A DNA stretch of 38,457 bases from JASLCR01 sp036405515. Its GTDB lineage: Bacteria; Patescibacteriota; Saccharimonadia; Saccharimonadales; Saccharimonadaceae. Position numbers and translations under genes: made by a program. The notes under the pieces were generated by a model, which saw only the letters and a program-made list of their open reading frames with translations, was not told the origin of the DNA and made no database searches. This document shows positions 14,969 through 23,828 of the stretch, one piece after another (position 1 is the stretch's first letter; each line of letters begins with the position of its first letter). The stretch spans positions 1 through 38,457 of the forward strand of contig DASWXM010000018.1 of the NCBI GenBank assembly GCA_036405515.1. The letters are read 5' to 3'.

Positions 14969-15703
14969 ATGCGACTTAAAGAGCGTGCTTTTACTATAGT
15001 TGAGATTATTATTATCGTGACAGTAATCACTATTCTTGCGGGAATCAGTGTAGTTAGTTATGGCTCTTGGCGACGACATACCGCGGAAAAGGCACTACAG
15101 AGTGATCTTGTCCAAGCAGTCAGTAGCCTCAAGTCCTATACAAATTTTAAGAATACCTACCCGCCAAATCTCGCAGGGACAGGTTTTGTCGGCTCACCAG
15201 ACAGCGCGCTTGCACTCTATACCGATGCTCCATCGGTCGGTGTCTACGAAACCCTGACTCCAGATGAGAATGCGCAACTTTTTCTCAATACATGCAATGC
15301 CAACCTGGATGAAGCAGGATACAATACAGCATGTGTTTTTAACGGCAAAAATGGTGGCGCCAAAATCCATGTTAAAGGAACAAATGGCACTAATCTACAA
15401 TGGCAACCAAGTCCACTCACCGCCGAATATCTCCGTGAAAACTGCGCATCACTCTGCAGTCAACTCGAGATTATGTTGAGCCAATTCCAAGCCCAGGGCG
15501 GCACACTTCCGATCGTTATTTCCGGTGCCAATTCCGAGTTACCTGAACCTACAGAGGTGCCAAATGGTCCCGCTACACGATATTGTCTCTCTGCGAGAAG
15601 CGGTGAATATCCGGATATTGTCTTCCACTCCGTGTCATCTTCACTTCATAAAATAATAACGGGTGAATGTCCACCTGATCCCGAATTAAAATACTTTCCA
15701 TAG
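14969..15703 (+). CDS. Type IV prepilin-like protein (244 aa)
   Basis: The start at 14969 gives the classic prepilin beginning: a short basic leader (MRLKERA), then FTIVE and a hydrophobic helix of about 20 residues. Residue -1 of the expected prepilin peptidase site is Ala rather than the usual Gly; the Glu at +5 is present. The rest is a soluble domain of about 215 residues with six Cys, which may form disulfides. A single pilin gene away from assembly genes suggests a minor pilin or a surface/competence component. The frame extends upstream to 14951, but that part contains the -10 element. Confidence 0.85.
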   Translation: MRLKERAFTIVEIIIIVTVITILAGISVVSYGSWRRHTAEKALQSDLVQAVSSLKSYTNFKNTYPPNLAGTGFVGSPDSALALYTDAPSVGVYETLTPDENAQLFLNTCNANLDEAGYNTACVFNGKNGGAKIHVKGTNGTNLQWQPSPLTAEYLRENCASLCSQLEIMLSQFQAQGGTLPIVISGANSELPEPTEVPNGPATRYCLSARSGEYPDIVFHSVSSSLHKIITGECPPDPELKYFP

Positions 15704-15828
15704 TTATCCGTCATTGATAGACTTGTTACATCACGTAGCTAAGGTAATTAAAAGCCTAAAAATACTATTTACCATAAGCGTCTAGTATGTGCTATAATAA
15801 TGCTATATCGTCATACATTTGACATTAT

Positions 15829-15858
15829 AAATTATTTGTTCTATAATTTGGGTAGAAT
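15829..15858 (+). promoter_or_regulatory. Promoter of the sigma4/HARE-HTH gene
   Basis: TTGACA (15829-15834), 18 nt, TAGAAT (15853-15858), in an AT-rich gap of 180 nt (15704-15882) that also contains TATAAT at 15842-15847. Nothing else was recognised in the gap. Confidence 0.55.
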
Positions 15859-15906
15859 TGTATAAAACAGCTAACGATCAGAGTGGGCAGAGAGGCAATA
15901 AACGAT

Positions 15907-16965
15907 ATGGACCAAACACCAGCGACCGACACGTCAACCAATCTACAGTCAACCGTTGAGAACGTACTGGATGTGATTGAGCAGGAGCGCGAGAAAGAAA
16001 TCATAACTCGTCGATTTGGTCTTTATGATCGAAAAGAGACTCTCGAGCAAATCGGTGAGCTTCTCGGCATCACCCGTGAACGCGTGCGCCAACTGGAAAA
16101 GGCAATACTTATTCGCCTCAAGCTAGGTGCAGAAGACGGCAAGATCCCGGCTGTACGTGACACTGAGCGTGTAATGGTGCGCCATTTGTCCGAGAGTGGT
16201 CGTGTAGCACGTGTTAGCAATCTTACCGATGCTATCCTTGGCAAGAACTCTGATCTCATTGAAAAATCACGTGTCGGCTTCATTGCAGAGCTTGCGCCAA
16301 ACCTTACTGTAGTCTCAGAAAATGACCACTACCATCATGCGGTTGGCATCAAGGATTATGGTGACGAGAAAAAGATAAAAGGTCGCGTCGACGAGGTTGT
16401 GAAAGCCATCAAAGAGCACGGAGAGCCGATTCATATCGATGAACTCCATGCCAATCTTTCAGGCTACGAACACCCTGACCATGTGCGAGCACTTGCAACT
16501 GTCTCAAAGCATTTAGCCGAACTCAAAGATTACTGGGGTCTCACAAAGTGGCCTGCGGTTAATCCAAAAAATATTCGTGACAAGATCTATGTTATCCTTG
16601 CCGACAACGGCAAACCAATGCATTTCTCAGAAATTGCAAAAGCTATCAAAGATAGCGACTTCAAGCGCAAGGATGTCACTACTCAGGCAATCCATAACGA
16701 GCTCATCAAAGATAAGCGTTTCGTACTTATCGGTCGTGGTATCTATGCACTCGACAGCTGGGGATTCAAAAAGGGAACTGTTTCCGACATTATCACCGAA
16801 GTTCTCAAGAAAGCTGGCGAGCCCCTTCACCGCGACGAAATCGTCAAACGTGTACTAAAGAGTCGACAGGTAAAGGAAACGACAATCCTTCTTAACCTGC
16901 AAAGCAAACCGCAGTTCAAGCGCGTATCAAAGGCAACATACGAACTTGCTGATCTGCAGAAATAG
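15907..16965 (+). CDS. Sigma-70 region 4 / winged-helix (HARE-HTH) protein
   Basis: The ATG at 15907 is preferred (AGAGG 11 nt upstream); GTG at 15883 in the same frame is possible. Residues about 26-72 match sigma-70 region 4, including ETLEQIGELLGITRERVRQLEKA, the -35 recognition helix-turn-helix. About three winged-helix modules follow (about 150-215, 218-285 and 288-348). The middle one resembles the HARE-HTH domain shared with the RNA polymerase delta subunit. No sigma region 2 is present, so it cannot act as a complete sigma factor. It is probably an RNA polymerase-associated regulator. Region 4 without region 2 next to HARE-HTH modules is a layout I associate with Saccharibacteria and relatives. 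Confidence 0.85.
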   Translation: MDQTPATDTSTNLQSTVENVLDVIEQEREKEIITRRFGLYDRKETLEQIGELLGITRERVRQLEKAILIRLKLGAEDGKIPAVRDTERVMVRHLSESGRVARVSNLTDAILGKNSDLIEKSRVGFIAELAPNLTVVSENDHYHHAVGIKDYGDEKKIKGRVDEVVKAIKEHGEPIHIDELHANLSGYEHPDHVRALATVSKHLAELKDYWGLTKWPAVNPKNIRDKIYVILADNGKPMHFSEIAKAIKDSDFKRKDVTTQAIHNELIKDKRFVLIGRGIYALDSWGFKKGTVSDIITEVLKKAGEPLHRDEIVKRVLKSRQVKETTILLNLQSKPQFKRVSKATYELADLQK

Positions 16966-17025
16966 AGAACAAGCCTCCCTTGCTAATATCCTCCAGAGGT
17001 GGGAGAATAGAAAGTAGAGCAATCT

Positions 17026-19740
17026 ATGACAATAATCTCGTGGCTAATTGACACAATTTTACAGTGGTATGTCTGGATACCTATTGTTGTCATTCTACTT
17101 TTTCTCACTTGGCGCAACTACCAAAAGCCAGCACCTGCCCGTATCGCAGAGAGTGTTCTTCTCATTCTCGAGATCCCAAAAGCCAACGACAAGTCCGAAC
17201 TCGCCGCAGAGCAACTTTTTGCCAGTCTTCATGGTATTTTACGAGACCGCAAAGAACTAAAGATATCCGGAGGAGTCCAAGAACATCTTAGCTTTGAAAT
17301 CGCTTCTGTCGGTGGACAGATTCGTTTTTATGTATGGGTGCCGAAAAATCTGCAAAACTTTGTCGAAGGACAGATTTATTCTCAGTATCCAACCGTCCAA
17401 ATTCATAAAGCTGACGAAGATTACACATCACATGATCGTGAACACCCTGTTGTCTACACAAATGAGATCATTCTCACCGATAGCGAGATGCTCCCGATCA
17501 AAACATTCCAGAGCTTCGAAGTTGACCCACTCGCTGGTATCACCGGAACACTCGCAAAGCTTGAAAATGCAAATGAGGAGATCTGGATACAGGTTGTAGT
17601 ACGTCCAATCGCTGACGAGTGGCATCGAGCAAGCGATCGCTGGGCACAGTCAGTCAAAGGGGGAAATCCATTTAATGCACTGTTTGGTGGCCAGGGCTTT
17701 GATATCCGCTGGTTCGCAACTTTCTTTGAAGCACTCTGGAAACCACCAGAGCAGGGCGCAGGAGCTAACGGAGAGAAAGTACTCTCAGAACGAGAAAAAA
17801 CTCGCATATCCGAGGCTGAGAAAAAGGCAACGAAGCTTGGCTTTCAGACAAAAATGCGTATCGCATATCTTGGAGACAATCAGACGAATGCCAAGCTACA
17901 GATGCAAGCAATTATCGGTACTTTCAAGCAGTTCAACAGCACCAACCTCAACGGTTTCAAAGGTATGGGTGGCAGCTTTAAAAAGGAAGATCTACAGCAG
18001 TACAAAGAACGCCGTTTCGATGATCGTGGATTCATCCTCAATATCGAGGAATTGGCCTCAGTCTTCCATCTTCCTCACACCAATGTCGAGACACCAAATA
18101 TCGTCTGGGCAAGCAGCAAGACAGCCGAGCCACCAGCGAAACTCCCGATTATCACCGGAAATGATGCTATCGATGAGAATATCTCAGCATTCGGTCTAAC
18201 AAACTTCCGCGGTATCAACCACCAGTTTGGCATGCTTCGCAGCGACCGTTCACGTCATGTTTACATCATCGGCCAGACAGGAGCAGGTAAGAGTGGTACG
18301 CTTGAACTCTTTGCACTCAGCGATATCTTCCACGGGCATGGCTATGCCATTATTGACCCGCACGGTGACTTTGCTGTCAACAACTTGAAATTTATCCCGG
18401 GTAGCCGCATCAAAGATGTCGTCTACTTTAACCCAGCCGACACAGCACATCCGCTCGGGTTCAATCCACTCGAAGTCTTCGACCCAGGTCAAAAAACTAA
18501 TATTTCATCAGAGGTTATCGGTGTGCTCAAGCGTATGTTTGGCGAGAGCTGGGGACCACGTCTTGAATACATCCTTCGTTACACCATCCTCGCACTACTC
18601 GATCGCCCAAATACAACCATGCTTGACATCACCCGCATGCTGACGGATAAGAAATTCCGTAAGGAAACACTTGGGTACTGTAAAGATACAGTAGTACTCC
18701 AGTTCTGGAACGTCGAGTTTGCCAGCTGGAATGATAAATTTCAGGCCGAGGCCATCGCTCCGGTACTCAACAAGGTCGGTGCATTCACCGCCAACCCTAT
18801 CATCCGTAACATTATCGGTCAGCCAAAATCCACATTTAATATCCGCCAGGTCATGGACGAAGGAAAGATTCTTATCGTCAACCTTTCAAAGGGTCTCATT
18901 GGTGAAGACAACGCAGCAATCCTTGGCTCGTTCCTCGTCACCAAGATTCAGCTCGCAGCCATGAGCCGTCAGGATATCCCAAACATCGAAGACCGCCGGC
19001 CGTTCTATCTCTATGTGGACGAGTTTCAAAACTTTGCAACCGACTCATTCGCAACCATCCTGTCTGAGGCACGTAAGTACGGTCTCAACCTCACTGTTGC
19101 CAATCAGTACATCTCTCAGATGTCTGAGACCGTCCGTGATGCTGTGTTTGGCAACGTTGGCACGATGATTACATTCCGTGTCTCTGCGGATGACTCACCG
19201 ATTCTCGCCAAGCAGTTCGAACCAAATTTCGAGGCACTCGACCTCCTGCAAATGCACAACCGTAACTTCATCATCAACATGGTCATCGGGGGAGAGAAGA
19301 CACCGGCTTTCTCAGCACGTACGCTTAACCTGCCACCAGCGCAGACTGACAATATTAGTCACATCATTGAACATACTCGCCTCAACTACTCACGCAATAG
19401 ATCTGATGTCGAAGCCGAGATCGACCGTCTGACGCTCGCTAGCCAGCAACAAAACCAGTCGGCGCAGCCGCCACAAAGCAAAACGCAACAAGCACAGTGG
19501 CCAATCAACGCACAGTCACAAGTTGTGACACCATCACCACAATCATCGGCCGCAACTCCAAGTTCCGCCGAGCAGTCTACTGCACCGAAGAAAAAGCGCA
19601 GCCGTTCACGCAAAAAGAAAACAACTACGGCAACAGATGCGTCACAAGAAGCTCCAAAAAAAATGACAATTGAAAAATCAGAAGCAAAACCTACAGCACC
19701 CGAAAAAGCATCCGGTGAGACAATCGTAAAGCTTCGCTAG
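17026..19740 (+). CDS. Membrane-anchored VirD4/TraG-like ATPase (type IV secretion type)
   Basis: Protein of 904 residues. One transmembrane segment lies near the N-terminus (about 12-28). A domain of about 370 residues of unknown fold follows, then a RecA-like motor. The motor has P-loop GQTGAGKSG (416-424), a DPHGDF motif and Walker B LYVDEFQ (Asp665-Glu666), followed by SEARKYG and NQY typical of TraG/VirD4 and HerA-like pumps. The last roughly 100 residues are a Gln/Pro-rich linker and a basic KKKRSRSRKKK tail. It may move DNA or protein across the membrane. No other secretion genes are next to it. TTGCTA/GAGAAT at 16980-17008 is a possible but weak promoter. Confidence 0.9.
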   Translation: MTIISWLIDTILQWYVWIPIVVILLFLTWRNYQKPAPARIAESVLLILEIPKANDKSELAAEQLFASLHGILRDRKELKISGGVQEHLSFEIASVGGQIRFYVWVPKNLQNFVEGQIYSQYPTVQIHKADEDYTSHDREHPVVYTNEIILTDSEMLPIKTFQSFEVDPLAGITGTLAKLENANEEIWIQVVVRPIADEWHRASDRWAQSVKGGNPFNALFGGQGFDIRWFATFFEALWKPPEQGAGANGEKVLSEREKTRISEAEKKATKLGFQTKMRIAYLGDNQTNAKLQMQAIIGTFKQFNSTNLNGFKGMGGSFKKEDLQQYKERRFDDRGFILNIEELASVFHLPHTNVETPNIVWASSKTAEPPAKLPIITGNDAIDENISAFGLTNFRGINHQFGMLRSDRSRHVYIIGQTGAGKSGTLELFALSDIFHGHGYAIIDPHGDFAVNNLKFIPGSRIKDVVYFNPADTAHPLGFNPLEVFDPGQKTNISSEVIGVLKRMFGESWGPRLEYILRYTILALLDRPNTTMLDITRMLTDKKFRKETLGYCKDTVVLQFWNVEFASWNDKFQAEAIAPVLNKVGAFTANPIIRNIIGQPKSTFNIRQVMDEGKILIVNLSKGLIGEDNAAILGSFLVTKIQLAAMSRQDIPNIEDRRPFYLYVDEFQNFATDSFATILSEARKYGLNLTVANQYISQMSETVRDAVFGNVGTMITFRVSADDSPILAKQFEPNFEALDLLQMHNRNFIINMVIGGEKTPAFSARTLNLPPAQTDNISHIIEHTRLNYSRNRSDVEAEIDRLTLASQQQNQSAQPPQSKTQQAQWPINAQSQVVTPSPQSSAATPSSAEQSTAPKKKRSRSRKKKTTTATDASQEAPKKMTIEKSEAKPTAPEKASGETIVKLR

Positions 19741-19746
19741 TATAAT
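19741..19746 (+). promoter_or_regulatory. -10 element before the 334-aa gene
   Basis: TATAAT follows the upstream TAG stop and ends 7 nt before the ATG at 19754. Confidence 0.45.
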
Positions 19747-19753
19747 TAGCTCA

Positions 19754-20758
19754 ATGAACCTTGACTACTCAGCACTCAACCAGCCCGTCACCAAGCAAGA
19801 TATTGATGCCTACAAGCAGCACTTGCAAAGTCTTGAAGGCAAGAAGAAAAGGACTGCGCCGCTAATCATCTATATTATAGTTGGTATTTTTGGCTTTCTC
19901 TATATACTTAACATCTTTTCCCATACTAGTTCAGGAGGCGTCGGAACAGCACTTGCCGTTATCTTTTTCGTAGGGGCTTTTATTACACCTATCGTCATTC
20001 TTTCCATGAGAGCACAAACAAAAAGGCGCGCCAAGCTACACAAATTTGCCTTGCAAAATAATCTCACGTTTCGCGCCCTTGCTAGTCCGGCTGGTTACGC
20101 AGGCATGATATTTGACGAAGGCCACTCCCGGCAGATCAATGAAAGTCTCCTTTTTCCAGATGGCAATGAGATAGGTAACTTGCAGTACACCGTAGGAGGT
20201 GGCAAAAACCAGCGAACCTATCACTGGGCGTATGCTCGCATAAAGCTAACTCGACGCCTGCCAAATATGGTGCTTGATGCCAAGAAGAATAATTTCTTTG
20301 GCAAGATATCAAACCTACCAGACGGCTTTAGCAAAGATCAGACATTATCACTTGAAGGAGATTTCAACAATTACTTCACCCTATATGCCCCGAAACAGTA
20401 CGAGAGTGATGCACTCTACGTTTTTACGCCTGATGTGATGGCGGCCGTTATCGATGCGGGGCAAGCGTACGACATGGAAGTTATTGATGACAACCTTATG
20501 ATTTATCAATCAGGAACCATAGCCCTCGATTCACAGACAAGCCTCACAAAAATCATCAGTATTATCGATAAAATCGGTACTGAGCTACGTGATCAAAGTC
20601 ACCGCTATGCCGACGAGAGAGTAGGTGATCGCAAGCAAAATATAGTCGCTATGCCTGGTCAGCGTCTGAAAAATAATATAAAGTTGAGCACTATTATCAC
20701 CCTACTCGCCGTGATTATATACATCGCGATTAGCATCCTGGCAGCTGGTAACAGGTAG
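19754..20758 (+). CDS. Membrane protein of unknown function (334 aa)
   Basis: Two transmembrane segments near the N-terminus (about 37-57 and 66-86) and one at the very C-terminus (about 312-330) enclose a soluble domain of about 220 residues. The loop after the second segment is basic (RAQTKRRAK). The layout recalls DUF3137-type proteins, but I cannot confirm the family. No catalytic motif is seen. The next gene begins 12 nt after the stop, so the two may be cotranscribed. Confidence 0.8.
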   Translation: MNLDYSALNQPVTKQDIDAYKQHLQSLEGKKKRTAPLIIYIIVGIFGFLYILNIFSHTSSGGVGTALAVIFFVGAFITPIVILSMRAQTKRRAKLHKFALQNNLTFRALASPAGYAGMIFDEGHSRQINESLLFPDGNEIGNLQYTVGGGKNQRTYHWAYARIKLTRRLPNMVLDAKKNNFFGKISNLPDGFSKDQTLSLEGDFNNYFTLYAPKQYESDALYVFTPDVMAAVIDAGQAYDMEVIDDNLMIYQSGTIALDSQTSLTKIISIIDKIGTELRDQSHRYADERVGDRKQNIVAMPGQRLKNNIKLSTIITLLAVIIYIAISILAAGNR

Positions 20759-20770
20759 CACAATAACACT

Positions 20771-21304
20771 ATGAATAAATCCTCCAGCAAAATCAGAAAA
20801 ACACCTCGTACGATTGCAAGCGTTGAAGAGACAGCAGAATTCCTCAAAGAACGTATCTATGCCACTATCACACTCCTGGCGCTCCTTGCTACGCTCTGGC
20901 ACGGGGCAGACCACTTTACGGCCAAGGGGGCGATTGTCAGCGTACTTGGCACCGTGGTGGCCCTCTGGCTCGCTATTGGTATTGCGTCTCGCATGTCATA
21001 CCAGGTTGTACATGGCAAACGTATGAGCACTAAAGCCTACACCGAGATTCTTCGCCATCACTCCGCACTGCTTATACCTGCATTTCCCGTCGTCGTCCTT
21101 ATACTCATCAGCCTCACCGGGCTCTTTAGCCTCAAGACAGCGCTGCTTGCATCATTGATTACACTCCTGCTTTCTTTTGTTGGCTTCTCACTTCTAGCGG
21201 GACGGCGCATGCGCAGCAGCTGGACAGAAATCGCTATCACCAGTGGCTTTGAAATCGCTCTGGGGCTTGGTGTGATTGCTCTTAAGATTTACGCTGGTCA
21301 TTAA
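20771..21304 (+). CDS. Multi-pass membrane protein of unknown function (177 aa)
   Basis: A polar N-terminus of about 30 residues is followed by four or five hydrophobic segments filling residues 31-175, with short basic loops (RRMRSS, VVHGKRMS). No family is recognised. It lies 12 nt after the preceding membrane protein and just before the hydrolase at 21309, consistent with one operon. No own promoter is evident. Confidence 0.8.
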   Translation: MNKSSSKIRKTPRTIASVEETAEFLKERIYATITLLALLATLWHGADHFTAKGAIVSVLGTVVALWLAIGIASRMSYQVVHGKRMSTKAYTEILRHHSALLIPAFPVVVLILISLTGLFSLKTALLASLITLLLSFVGFSLLAGRRMRSSWTEIAITSGFEIALGLGVIALKIYAGH

Positions 21305-21308
21305 TATT

Positions 21309-21869
21309 ATGACTCACATCATTTATCTTCCGGGGTTTGGTGATTACTACGATATATTGCGGCGTTTTGCACTTCGCAAATGGCAAAGCAAAAATACGCA
21401 GGTAACCTTCGTAGCGATGAATTGGGCAGATAAACGCGAAACCTACGAGCAAAAGTACCAACGCGTAGCAAAAGCTATTCAAGATGCAGCTGGTGACAAG
21501 ATAGTTATCGTCGGCGAGAGTGCTGGGGGAGCGATGGCGCTTTTCGCTTTCTCGCGCCATATAGAACAAATAGATCAGGTAATTACCATCTGTGGTTACA
21601 ACCATGGCGCTAGCGACGTCCATCCAATCCATAAAATCAGGCGTCCAGCCTTTTACCGCCTGATGCCGCAGGTCGATAGGGCAGTAGAGAATTTCGACAC
21701 CAGAGTCCTCCGCCAAATTACCACTATCTACTCCACTCGCGACCATGTCGTCACTCCAAGTCATACCCAGATCAAAGGTTCCAAAGAAGTGAGACTAAGC
21801 ACACGCGGGCATCTTGTAGCCATCGCTCAAACATTAATAAGAAAAATACCGCTCGAACTGCTCAAATAG
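21309..21869 (+). CDS. Alpha/beta hydrolase, RBBP9/YdeN-like
   Basis: The start is ATG at 21309, 4 nt after the preceding stop; an upstream in-frame start at 21276 would overlap that gene. The 186-residue product has an N-terminal strand and loop (IIYLPGFGDYY), the nucleophile elbow GESAGG, an Asp in STRDHVVTP and a final His in RGHLVAI: Ser-Asp-His in the order expected of small serine hydrolases. The substrate is unknown. Confidence 0.8.
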   Translation: MTHIIYLPGFGDYYDILRRFALRKWQSKNTQVTFVAMNWADKRETYEQKYQRVAKAIQDAAGDKIVIVGESAGGAMALFAFSRHIEQIDQVITICGYNHGASDVHPIHKIRRPAFYRLMPQVDRAVENFDTRVLRQITTIYSTRDHVVTPSHTQIKGSKEVRLSTRGHLVAIAQTLIRKIPLELLK

Positions 21870-21875
21870 AGCCAT

Positions 21876-21904
21876 TTGCTATTTCAAAGAATTATTCCTA
21901 TACT
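21876..21904 (+). promoter_or_regulatory. Promoter of the queuosine precursor transporter gene
   Basis: TTGCTA (21876-21881), 17 nt, TATACT (21899-21904), then 8 nt to the ATG at 21913. Confidence 0.65.
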
Positions 21905-21912
21905 ACATAGCG

Positions 21913-22578
21913 ATGAAGAAACAATCCTATCCACTCTACGAATGGCTCGCCACCTCATTTATCATGGTGCTCGTTGTCAGCAATATCGCCAGCGTAAAAC
22001 TCGTCTCCATCGGCTCTGTTGTCTTTGACGCCGGCACGATACTATTCCCGCTCTCCTACATCATCGGTGACATCATTGCCGAAGTATACGGCTTTAAGCG
22101 TATGCGTGGTCTTCTGATCAAAGGTATCGTCATGCTACTCGCCACCTCACTGACATTTTGGATTGTCGGACTACTGCCAGCCGCAGCCGACTGGGCACTC
22201 CAAGGATCATACAACAACATCCTTGGTGTCGTCTGGCGTATTGTACTGGCCAGCATCATCGCGATATTTGTTGGTGAGCTTATGAATGCCTACGTACTTG
22301 CAAAGTTAAAAATTGCCAACAAGGGCAAAAATCTATGGCAGCGCTTGATCGGCTCATCTGCTATTGGTAGTGCCGTCGACACTACGCTGTTTTCTGTAAT
22401 CGCTTTCGCTGGTACGATGCCTCTTGATGTCCTGTTTCAGCTCATCGTCTCGGTCTATCTGATCAAGATGGCAGTAGAAATCATCATCTCACCGCTCACT
22501 ATGCGGCTGATCGCCTACATCAAAAAGCAAGAAAAGACTGACGTCTACGAAGAACCGCACCTACTATCTACAAAGTAA
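21913..22578 (+). CDS. Queuosine precursor transporter (YhhQ/VUT family)
   Basis: Inner-membrane protein of 221 residues with about six hydrophobic segments. The segment from FDAGTILFPLSYIIGD to IIAEVYGFKR is the hallmark of the YhhQ family, which imports queuine or pre-queuosine bases. The convergent neighbour is tgt, followed by queA, which fits a salvage route for queuosine in tRNA. Its last 11 bp overlap the end of tgt on the other strand. Confidence 0.92.
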   Translation: MKKQSYPLYEWLATSFIMVLVVSNIASVKLVSIGSVVFDAGTILFPLSYIIGDIIAEVYGFKRMRGLLIKGIVMLLATSLTFWIVGLLPAAADWALQGSYNNILGVVWRIVLASIIAIFVGELMNAYVLAKLKIANKGKNLWQRLIGSSAIGSAVDTTLFSVIAFAGTMPLDVLFQLIVSVYLIKMAVEIIISPLTMRLIAYIKKQEKTDVYEEPHLLSTK

Positions 22579-23809
22579 CACCGGCAGGTAGTTTATCTTT
22601 GTAGTACCGCTCGAGGAATGATTTCTTGTATTCAAAGAATGTATTGTCGATAATCGACTGCCGTATCCGATCAACCGTACTGACAACAAATCGCTCGTTG
22701 TGAATACTCGCCAGCGTAAACCCAAGCATCTCATCCGAGCGGAGCAGGTGATTTACGTAGGCTCGCGTATAGTTCTGACAGGTATAGCAGTCACACTCAG
22801 CGTCAATCGGTGTGAAATCAGTCATATACTGCTGGTTACGAATATTGATACGACCGTCGTAGGTATAGAGTGACCCGTTGCGTGCCTGACGCGTTGGAGC
22901 TACGCAGTCAAATGTGTCGATGCCGTATTCAATGCCAAGGAAAAGATCGGCCGGTTGTGCGCCCATACCCAGTAGGTGCCGCGGCTTATCCTCAGGTAAC
23001 GTCTCGTCAATCCAACGCACTACGCTGCTGATTTCACCCGGCTCAAACACACCACCAATACCATAGCCGTCGAAGTCGCGCTCACCAAGAAAGCTTGCCG
23101 ACTTCTTACGTAGTTCTTCACTGCGAGCACCCTGTACGACGCCAAACAGTGCTTGTAGTGGCTCGCCGCGCTCTTCGTGTTGAGCGTTCAGCTCGTTATG
23201 GCGCACCAAGCAACGCTCCGCCCAGGCATGCGTACGGTCAACCGCTTCAATCAAATAGTCATGATCAGCCAGCGGGGCAGGGCACTCATCAAATGCCATA
23301 TGGATATCAGCGCCAATCTTGTGCTGTAGCTCCATGCTTGATTCCGGCGTCATCAACAGTTTTTGGCCATCAAGGTGCGAACGGAAATGCGCACCTTTTG
23401 CGGTGATTTTCACCAGCTGATCAGCGGATTTTTTCGCCAGAGTAGCATCTCCTTTTTCGGTATGCGCTACGGCATCGATGCCTTTTTTATAGGCCACACC
23501 GAGGCTGAATACCTGGAAACCGCCGCTGTCGGTAAAAGTCGGTCCATCGTAATTCATGAACTTTCCGAGTCCACCGGCCTGCTCCACGATATCCGCGCCT
23601 GGCCGGAGCATCAGGTGGTAGGTATTTGCCAGGATCGACTGACCACCAAGTGCTTTCACTTGTTCAACATTGAGTGTCTTTACAGTTGCTTTCGTACCAC
23701 CAACGATAAATGCCGGTGTCTGGATATCGCCGTGCGGTGTCTTTATTACGCCAGCTCGTGCCAGCGTCCCATCGAGACGATGAGTAATATCAAACTCAAG
23801 TGCTTTCAT
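22568..23809 (-). CDS. tgt: tRNA-guanine transglycosylase
   Basis: Enzyme of 413 residues that swaps guanine-34 of GUN-anticodon tRNAs for a queuosine precursor. Seen: TFTDSGGFQVFSLG with active-site Asp94, GGVFEPGEIS, and the zinc site C-x-C-x2-C (CDCYTC) with His in YVNHLL. It is somewhat longer than the usual roughly 375 residues because of an insertion after FSLG (about residues 105-132, Lys/Ala-rich). The ATG at 23809 lies 10 nt after a -10 element and has no Shine-Dalgarno. Confidence 0.96.
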   Translation of the reverse strand: MKALEFDITHRLDGTLARAGVIKTPHGDIQTPAFIVGGTKATVKTLNVEQVKALGGQSILANTYHLMLRPGADIVEQAGGLGKFMNYDGPTFTDSGGFQVFSLGVAYKKGIDAVAHTEKGDATLAKKSADQLVKITAKGAHFRSHLDGQKLLMTPESSMELQHKIGADIHMAFDECPAPLADHDYLIEAVDRTHAWAERCLVRHNELNAQHEERGEPLQALFGVVQGARSEELRKKSASFLGERDFDGYGIGGVFEPGEISSVVRWIDETLPEDKPRHLLGMGAQPADLFLGIEYGIDTFDCVAPTRQARNGSLYTYDGRINIRNQQYMTDFTPIDAECDCYTCQNYTRAYVNHLLRSDEMLGFTLASIHNERFVVSTVDRIRQSIIDNTFFEYKKSFLERYYKDKLPAGVTL

Positions 23810-23819
23810 TATTACTACT

Positions 23820-23825
23820 AGTATA
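23820..23825 (-). promoter_or_regulatory. -10 element of tgt
   Basis: TATACT on the minus strand ends 10 nt before the ATG at 23809. It lies between the queA stop and tgt. No clear -35 is seen. Confidence 0.4.
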
Positions 23826-23828
23826 CCA

